The translations under genes and the position numbers were made by a program. A stretch of DNA of 37,131 nucleotides from positions 1-37,131 of the forward strand of contig CAKZLU010000026.1 of the NCBI GenBank assembly GCA_937127245.1, in the 5' to 3' direction. The stretch is from an uncultured Actinomycetes bacterium (GTDB lineage Bacteria > Actinomycetota > Geothermincolia > Fen-727 > JACVIW01). The notes below the pieces were generated by a model. It made no database searches. It was not told the DNA's origin and saw only the letters and a program-made list of their open reading frames with translations. Below are positions 32,022 to 37,131 of the stretch, in pieces (within the stretch, counting starts at the first letter, position 1; every line of letters begins with the position of its first letter).

Positions 32022-33434
32022 ATGGCTGATCTGGACATACTGGACGCATATCGACCTTTGTTTTATCCCCGCTCTATCGCGGTGGTGGGCGCAAGTTCAA
32101 ATCCTTTTAAACTCGGGTTCCACGCCCTGCTCGCCGCGAAGAGCGCTGGGTTTGCCGGTGAGATATTTGCCGTCAATCCTAAAGCGGGTGAAGAGATACA
32201 AGGGGTGAAAGCGTTTCGAAGAATATCTGACCTGCCCGACAATATCGACTTATTCGTTTACGCCATCCCGGATAAGATGGTGGTCCCGGCCGTGAGGGAG
32301 GCTGTCGAAAAAGGGGGGCGCGCGGGAGTTATTTTCGCCGGCGGTTTCAGAGAGGTAGGTCCGGATGGTGTCAAACTCCAGAGAGCGCTTGTTGAGGCTG
32401 CCGGACGCGGAGGGATGAAACTGATAGGACCCAACTGCATAGGTGTCGTTAACACTCACGTGGGACTCAATGCGACATTCGCCGTGCCGCTCGGTGGCAT
32501 TAAAAAGGGTGGGGTATCGGTGGTAAGTCAGAGCGGCGGCGTGGGCATGTGCATAGTAAGCCATCTTTTTGACGAGGGTGTGGGGCTTGGGAAATTCGTG
32601 AGCATTGGTAACCGCGCAAACGTTGAGTTTGCGGACATGGTTGAGTACCTCGCTTTAGATCCGGACACTTCGGTGATCTGCCTTTTCATAGAGGGGATCG
32701 ATGACGCGCGCCAGTTTCTGATGCGCGCCCGAAAGTACGCGAGGCTGAAGCCAGTTATCGCCTACAACCGCGGATACACGGAAAAATCCTCCGGGGTTGC
32801 GCTTTCCCACACCGGTTCAATGGCTTCATCCGAGGAGGTTTACAGGGGCGCTTTCAGGCAGGCTGGAATTATTCAGGCAGAAAGCCTTGTCGAGATGGCA
32901 GTGCTGGCTAAATGCTTTTCCATGGGCGTCCGTCTTGAAGGCAACGGAGTGTTCATGTGCACTCATACCGCGGGACCCGCGATAGTCATAGCGGACATAT
33001 GCGAGCGCGCGGGGGTGCGCTTTCCCGAACTGGAGCCGAAAATAGCCGAAGCGATGAGGGAGTTTTTACCGCCCCACAGCGTTCCCGGAAATCCGCTCGA
33101 TATGTTCGCACAGGCTTGGACCAATTCTTCCCTGTATCTGAAAGCTACAGACCTTGCGCTCAGGCAAAAGAACATTCACTGCGCCGTGGCTGTTTTCCAG
33201 TCGGGGATGGGGGCAGGTCCCGCCTTCCCAGCGCGGGAGTTTTCACAGTTAGGTCACAGATATGGAAAACCCACGTTTCTCTGCTTGACTGCCCCTCAAG
33301 CCTTCGCCAAGGAGATGGAGGAAGCGCAAAATCAAGGGGTTGTGACTTTCAATAGGGCTGAGAAGACAGGCGCGGCAATTGTAGGTCTGACCCGCCTTTT
33401 GAAAGAATCGCGCGTGCATGACCGGAAAAAGTAG
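32022..33434 (+). CDS. acyl-CoA synthetase (NDP-forming) alpha subunit, CoA-binding
   Basis: 470 residues. N-terminal CoA-binding Rossmann domain (PRSIAVVGASSNPFKLG, 16-32; FAGGFREVG near 105-113; IGPNCIGVVN 135-144), then two succinyl-CoA-ligase-like domains (SVVSQSGGVGMCI; FVSIGNRANVEFADM). The phosphorylated catalytic histidine is H263 in ALSHTGSMAS. This is the complete alpha part of ADP-forming acetyl-CoA synthetases, which make ATP from acyl-CoA in anaerobes. The ATP-grasp beta subunit is not fused and not in the window, so it must be elsewhere or the protein does something else. GGAG ten bases before the ATG. It converges on the C45 gene, 13 bp apart. Confidence 0.9.
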   Translation: MADLDILDAYRPLFYPRSIAVVGASSNPFKLGFHALLAAKSAGFAGEIFAVNPKAGEEIQGVKAFRRISDLPDNIDLFVYAIPDKMVVPAVREAVEKGGRAGVIFAGGFREVGPDGVKLQRALVEAAGRGGMKLIGPNCIGVVNTHVGLNATFAVPLGGIKKGGVSVVSQSGGVGMCIVSHLFDEGVGLGKFVSIGNRANVEFADMVEYLALDPDTSVICLFIEGIDDARQFLMRARKYARLKPVIAYNRGYTEKSSGVALSHTGSMASSEEVYRGAFRQAGIIQAESLVEMAVLAKCFSMGVRLEGNGVFMCTHTAGPAIVIADICERAGVRFPELEPKIAEAMREFLPPHSVPGNPLDMFAQAWTNSSLYLKATDLALRQKNIHCAVAVFQSGMGAGPAFPAREFSQLGHRYGKPTFLCLTAPQAFAKEMEEAQNQGVVTFNRAEKTGAAIVGLTRLLKESRVHDRKK

Positions 33435-33447
33435 CGCTATCTGGCGG

Positions 33448-34836
33448 TCACGATGAACCCTTAAAATTTCTTTTCTCGACTGAACTTACAAGAGCGTACC
33501 ACGCGCGTTTAAGAAAGGCTTTTCCTGGACCGAGTTCTTTACCGAATATGTCGCTTTTTTCCTCAGCGCTTTTCGGCTTATGAAAATCTTCCACGCCGAG
33601 CGTAGCGCTTTCGGGCTCCGCTTCCGCGCCGAGATAGGGACCCCAGTAAAGGGGCACGCAAGTATTTCTGCACGGATGCCCGCAGGTGAACCATGTGGTG
33701 AGTTTTTTCGGCTGGATCTGAATTGAATAAAGCGTGGTGCTCATTGAGATCTCGAGAAATCCCTGTTTGAATTCCCCTTTTCTTAAGTGATTTAAGAAGT
33801 TCCATGGATGGGCGCATATTGTTGAGTTGTCGATTCTGTCCTCCCACCAATTGCGTCTTACACCAAAATTACTTAAGAGCGCGTAGTCGGGGATATGGTC
33901 CGATACTATCGATTTTGCGCGCAATGGGTCGATGCTCCCGCTGTTTTGTTTGAGCAAGGACCGCATCCTCGCAAGCCTTGAGTAAGAGCCGGAAATGGGG
34001 GGCCAGCTTTCCGGGTCAAAAGAGCCTGTCAATTTCCTGTCGAGAAATTGATGGTGGTTTGCCGACGCGATAAAGCCTTCGCTCGGTATCTTTTCTTCCC
34101 GAAAGTGATTGTGGGAGTATTCCAAAACAGAGAGCGCACCATACTCATCCGCCCAGATCATATTCCAGTTCATTAGCATGCCGATGGTGAGAGCCTTTGT
34201 GGCCTGGCGGGGGTTGTTTTTGAAGACGGCGACAGCCTCTTCAACTTTCGAGCATGTTTCCATGGCCATGTTGTTGAGTTCAAACGGGTTCAGTCCCGGT
34301 CCGTCGTCTTGCAAGCCGACCGCATTCACGACGCATGAAAGACCCCCAGCGTTGAGGATGCCTATACCAAAAATTCCGGGCACGCCAAGACATAGGTAGG
34401 GAATTTGCCCTTTCAATTTGCGGACGAACAGCGGAAATTCCCCCATGAGAAGCCTCAGTATATAGGGCGCGTCGAAATTCCAGGATATGAGGACGTCCTG
34501 GTTGGATGCAGCGGGAGGGACTGCCCCGAAGTTAGTGCAAAAAGGCGAGGCAAGGGATTGAAGTATTTTCTTGGCCCACAAGATGTCATCCTCGGACACG
34601 CCAAGACTTATCGCAAGACCCTTAATCTCCGGTTGTTCTTTTCGGGACTGCTCATTGGGGTGAGCGTTTTTGATATCTTGCCTCAATCTTTCCGTTAAAA
34701 GAGGGGGAAGTGTCTTTTCAAGACGCGAGAGAACTTTCAGGACCACCTTTATTCTTTTTCCTGCAAAGAATGCGGCGTTTCTTCCCATTTGAAACGGGTC
34801 ATCACCGGCAAGTATGACTGGCGCTGGTTTTTTCAT
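33448..34836 (-). CDS. C45 family autoproteolytic acyltransferase/hydrolase
   Basis: 462 residues. Resembles acyl-CoA:6-aminopenicillanate acyltransferase-type (peptidase family C45) Ntn hydrolases. The N-terminal pro-part has the block EIKGLAISLGVSEDDILWA, and the likely self-cleavage point is before C100 in SPFCTNFGA, the new N-terminal nucleophile, followed by SWNFD. Other family-like segments are GIGILNAGGLSCVVNAV and the C-terminal STTLYSIQIQPKK. Members cleave or transfer amide-bound acyl groups. There is no signal peptide, so it is probably cytoplasmic. The substrate is unknown and no biosynthetic partner lies adjacent. GAGGT eight bases before the ATG supports the start. Confidence 0.85.
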   Translation of the reverse strand: MKKPAPVILAGDDPFQMGRNAAFFAGKRIKVVLKVLSRLEKTLPPLLTERLRQDIKNAHPNEQSRKEQPEIKGLAISLGVSEDDILWAKKILQSLASPFCTNFGAVPPAASNQDVLISWNFDAPYILRLLMGEFPLFVRKLKGQIPYLCLGVPGIFGIGILNAGGLSCVVNAVGLQDDGPGLNPFELNNMAMETCSKVEEAVAVFKNNPRQATKALTIGMLMNWNMIWADEYGALSVLEYSHNHFREEKIPSEGFIASANHHQFLDRKLTGSFDPESWPPISGSYSRLARMRSLLKQNSGSIDPLRAKSIVSDHIPDYALLSNFGVRRNWWEDRIDNSTICAHPWNFLNHLRKGEFKQGFLEISMSTTLYSIQIQPKKLTTWFTCGHPCRNTCVPLYWGPYLGAEAEPESATLGVEDFHKPKSAEEKSDIFGKELGPGKAFLKRAWYALVSSVEKRNFKGSS

Positions 34837-35128
34837 GTCTAATACCTCGCTTGTGATATCGTTTATGTTTTCATGTGATTATTGTAGTTTAATGCGATTA
34901 TGATCAGATTTAACGGTTGATTATCATTCTCCATTTGCGCACGTTATTCAAGGCAGAATTTTCAAAAAAAGCAGCAATTGCCCACGTATTGATAGTGTCT
35001 TCTGTATAGTCTTCGAGGTTTTTAGAGGTGTCTGTTTGTGTTTCTTGTTCAATAAAACACAGACACTTTGCTGTTAAAATCAGTGTTTGGAAAGAACAGG
35101 ATGTTTTCGATGGCGGAGGTCTTTTAGT

Positions 35129-35449
35129 TTGGGAAGCAGGCAATCATTGATTGCCGAAAAACGTGAAAATATTCGACCAGAAGGGATTAGGGGCATTGCT
35201 CTTTCATTCTTTCTTATCTTTGCTGGTGGGGTCATCCTATTCCTCAGCGCAGGGAAATTTCGCTGGCTGGAAGCATGGATATACATGGTCCTCGTTTTGG
35301 GGTATCAAGCGGCTTATGTTCTCGTGCTTATCCGCACCAACCTGGGTGTGCTAAATGAAAGGGGAAAACTCGCAAAGATGGGGACAAAGGGTTTCGATCT
35401 CGTATATTTTATCTTTTACATACGTTTACGTTTACCGGCCTTGCGGTAG
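35129..35449 (+). CDS. isoprenylcysteine carboxyl methyltransferase-like protein, N-terminal part (frameshifted)
   Basis: First half of a small multi-spanning membrane protein. Two or three hydrophobic helices (GIALSFFLIFAGGVILFLSAG; IYMVLVLGYQAAYVLVLI) are followed by the family block NLGVLNERGKLAKMGTKGFDL. It goes out of frame in the T-rich stretch at 35406-35417 (after LVYFIF), and the -1 frame continues as LHTFTFTGLAVAGLDKRFEW. TTG 35129 has GGAGG nine bases upstream; TTG 35087 is in frame but lacks one. Whole-protein length after correction would be about 240 residues, typical of the family. Confidence 0.7.
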   Translation: MGSRQSLIAEKRENIRPEGIRGIALSFFLIFAGGVILFLSAGKFRWLEAWIYMVLVLGYQAAYVLVLIRTNLGVLNERGKLAKMGTKGFDLVYFIFYIRLRLPALR

Positions 35450-35481
35450 CGGGGCTCGACAAGAGATTTGAGTGGTCAGCG

Positions 35482-35850
35482 ATGCCCCAGTGGGCCGTCG
35501 CGATAGGATGCGCGCTCCTTGTGCCCTCGTTCTTCATCGGGTTGTATGCTCTTGCCGTTAACCCGTATTTTGAGTGCACGGTAAGAGTGCAGAATGACAG
35601 GAACCAGGTTGTTATTTGCTCAGGTCCTTACAGGTATGTGAGGCATCCTGGTTATCTCGCTCTCATAATGTCGCTTGTTTCTGTGCCTCTTATTCTTCGA
35701 TCGTGTTATGCTGCTCTTCCTTACGGAGGTGTTGTCTTGATGGTTCTTGTTATGACCGCCTTGGAGGATTTGACGCTCCAAAGAGAGCTTGCCGGTTACC
35801 AAGATTATGCGTCCAAAACAAGATTTCGCCTTTTACCTCACATTTGGTAG
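35482..35850 (+). CDS. isoprenylcysteine carboxyl methyltransferase-like protein, C-terminal part (frameshifted)
   Basis: Continues the previous entry in another frame. The methionine at 35482 is internal. It holds the family's AdoMet-binding C-terminal signature: VICSGPYRYVRHPGYLALI, then DLTLQRELAGYQDYASKTRFRLLPHIW. Homologues methylate prenyl-cysteine in eukaryotes; bacterial ones (ICMT/DUF1295/phospholipid-methyltransferase-like) have mostly unknown substrates. Alone this part would lack the first helices. Confidence 0.75.
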   Translation: MPQWAVAIGCALLVPSFFIGLYALAVNPYFECTVRVQNDRNQVVICSGPYRYVRHPGYLALIMSLVSVPLILRSCYAALPYGGVVLMVLVMTALEDLTLQRELAGYQDYASKTRFRLLPHIW

Positions 35851-36034
35851 GGGTTCCACCTTAATTGGCTTCATTAGTATTTATTTTGATTTTGTATTTT
35901 TGCTTGGTGTCAGGAAATTTCAACTCGTATTGGGAGACGAATAATCCCGTGGTGTTCATAGCCCATTTCGCGGTGAAGAAGTTTGGAGCTTTTCCTGTTT
36001 CCTGTTAGTTGACCTATCGGAGGGAATATTGGGG

Positions 36035-36062
36035 TTGACGCGTTGAATTGGATTCATAAAAT
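36035..36062 (+). promoter_or_regulatory. sigma-70-type promoter for right-edge gene
   Basis: TTGACG (36035-36040) and TAAAAT (36057-36062), each one base from consensus, with a 16-base spacer. A 5' leader of about 57 bases leads to the GAGGAG ribosome binding site and ATG 36127. Confidence 0.5.
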
Positions 36063-36126
36063 TTAACTAACCCACAAATTAGTTGCGGCGTAGGGCAGGT
36101 ACGTATTTCACAGAGGAGCGGGAAAA

Positions 36127-37131
36127 ATGGATATGCAAAGACTTAATCCAATTTATCGTACAAAAGAATTATTTCTCCTTTTTTTACTTTTTTTGGTGGC
36201 TGCTTTACTTGTCTGCGTCCCTCTGGGTCTGGCAAGGGGCAAAACCGCAAATTTGCGGATTTCCGCCTCGAATCAAGAGGGCAAACTGTATTGGGGGTCT
36301 GATGACAATTACAACCCCGGAAACTTTGTGACCGGTTTTACCCGGGGGGGTAATCAAGGAAAAATAAATGAGACCACAATGACCAATCAGGGGGAAACCG
36401 CTCCTCCAGACCCGTACGGGCGTCACATGCGGGCAAGCGCTTGGCTAAGCGGCATCACTGATGGTGAATATACGTGGGTGACAAACACTCCAATCAGCCT
36501 CGCTGGCATTGACAGAATCAAAATAATGTGGAGACAGACCTGGGATGACTCAGGAATATGGCGGTTGGTCCTGTCAAACGTGAAGACTTCCGGTTACAAC
36601 TCTGATGTTATAAGAATGGTCAATCGCACCTCTAAAGTCTCCCCTTATGCCGTGGATACTATGGATGTCTCTGACTTATCGGGAGCCCACTACATAAGAG
36701 TGCATGCAAGGAGGTTCACGACTTCTCTAAACTTTAATTCCACGACGAGGGTTTACAAACTCTGGCTCGAACCACCAGTGCGATATTTCATAAGGACCTC
36801 ATCTTATCCATCGGGTGGAGGGACTACGAGTGGGTGGGATTTCTACACTTACGGCTCAGAAGCCACTGTCAGAGCGACTCCCGCTCCTAATTATGAGTTT
36901 GTCAACTGGACAGAGGGCGGAAACGTCGTAAGCGAAAATCCCACATACACCTTCACCGTTACGAGTGAAAGGCACCTTGTTGCGAACTTCAGGGTTTCCG
37001 AGAAAAGGGTATATTGGAATGGGACTGAAAATTATCCCATCAACAGCGGATTCAAAGACCTTCTCGGCACCGTGAGGGAGAAGAGATCAGACCACCTCTA
37101 CCTGAAGGCTGAGTATGCTGTATCCGGTGTG
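36127..37131 (+). CDS. exported InlB B-repeat-type surface protein, partial (runs off right edge)
   Basis: Open to the window end (335 codons). It starts at ATG 36127 with GAGGAG (36113-36118) eight bases upstream. Signal sequence: ELFLLFLLFLVAALLVCVPL then GLARG. Next is a beta-rich domain beginning KLYWGSDDNYNPGNFVTGF, with WYWG-like aromatic motifs. Residues ~225-290 form an InlB/Listeria-Bacteroides-type repeat (GSEATVRATPAPNYEFVNW, then PTYTFTVTSERHLVANF). After it, KRVYWNGTENYPINSGFKDL resembles the start of the protein (LYWGSDDNYNPGNF), hinting at a duplicated module. It is probably secreted or surface-bound, perhaps adhesive. C-terminal anchor not visible. Confidence 0.8.
   Translation, partial: MDMQRLNPIYRTKELFLLFLLFLVAALLVCVPLGLARGKTANLRISASNQEGKLYWGSDDNYNPGNFVTGFTRGGNQGKINETTMTNQGETAPPDPYGRHMRASAWLSGITDGEYTWVTNTPISLAGIDRIKIMWRQTWDDSGIWRLVLSNVKTSGYNSDVIRMVNRTSKVSPYAVDTMDVSDLSGAHYIRVHARRFTTSLNFNSTTRVYKLWLEPPVRYFIRTSSYPSGGGTTSGWDFYTYGSEATVRATPAPNYEFVNWTEGGNVVSENPTYTFTVTSERHLVANFRVSEKRVYWNGTENYPINSGFKDLLGTVREKRSDHLYLKAEYAVSGV

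Noticed and set aside
32085..32110. tRNA-like GTTCAAATCC motif
   Set aside because: Lies inside the acyl-CoA ligase coding region and no cloverleaf surrounds it; no tRNA found in the window.

Overview
This window looks like chromosomal DNA of an anaerobic bacterium of roughly even base composition. TTG and GTG starts are common and ribosome binding sites are strong. The gene content is corrinoid-rich: two B12-binding radical SAM loci (one decayed), a corrinoid protein with a methyltransferase partner, and an ADP-forming acyl-CoA ligase subunit. A deep-branching anaerobic Actinomycetota or Firmicutes-like lineage is possible, but I cannot fix the taxonomy from sequence alone. No rRNA, tRNA, insertion sequence or phage gene was seen.

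Layout. 0.1-2.6 kb (minus strand): B12-binding radical SAM enzyme and histidine phosphatase. 3.1-4.6 kb (minus): an AAA+ ATPase split by a -1 frame change at an in-phase A AAA AAC heptamer followed by a hairpin, with a second frame change near its C-terminus. 5.1-5.3 kb: a perfect 39-bp direct repeat with a decayed copy between. 5.4-9.0 kb (plus): a frameshifted NAD-dependent epimerase/dehydrogenase, an MFS transporter and a DUF819 membrane protein. 9.4-11.7 kb (plus): an exported YCF48/BNR-repeat protein interrupted by a TGA. 11.9-14.2 kb (plus): an exported GH31 glycosidase of sulfoquinovosidase-like type. 14.5-16.4 kb (plus): a translationally coupled corrinoid protein and UroD/MtaA-family methyltransferase. 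16.7-17.6 kb (plus): two stand-alone receiver domains, the first lacking its phospho-acceptor Asp.

17.8-30.1 kb (minus) is the most coherent unit, seven genes in one direction behind one AT-rich promoter. In transcription order they are an exported alkaline-phosphatase-superfamily enzyme, a GH38-like lipoprotein, an IlvD/EDD-family dehydratase, an extended SDR, a LarA-family nickel-pincer racemase/epimerase, a UlaG-like metallo-beta-lactamase-fold hydrolase and a DapA/KDG-aldolase-family lyase. The order of chemistries (release a sugar outside the cell, oxidise it, open the lactone, epimerise C2, dehydrate, cleave to pyruvate plus an aldehyde) fits a non-phosphorylative Entner-Doudoroff-type route for an unusual or modified sugar. 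This is an inference from families and synteny.

30.6-31.8 kb (plus): relic of another B12-radical SAM gene. 32.0-33.4 kb (plus): acyl-CoA ligase (NDP-forming) alpha subunit. 33.4-34.8 kb (minus): C45-type Ntn acyltransferase/peptidase. 35.1-35.9 kb (plus): frameshifted isoprenylcysteine-methyltransferase-like membrane protein. 36.1 kb to the right edge (plus): start of an exported InlB-type-repeat protein.

Several otherwise well-preserved genes carry single frame changes or a stop, often at homopolymers. This is either real gene decay/recoding or base-calling error in the source assembly, and it conditions how the broken genes should be read.
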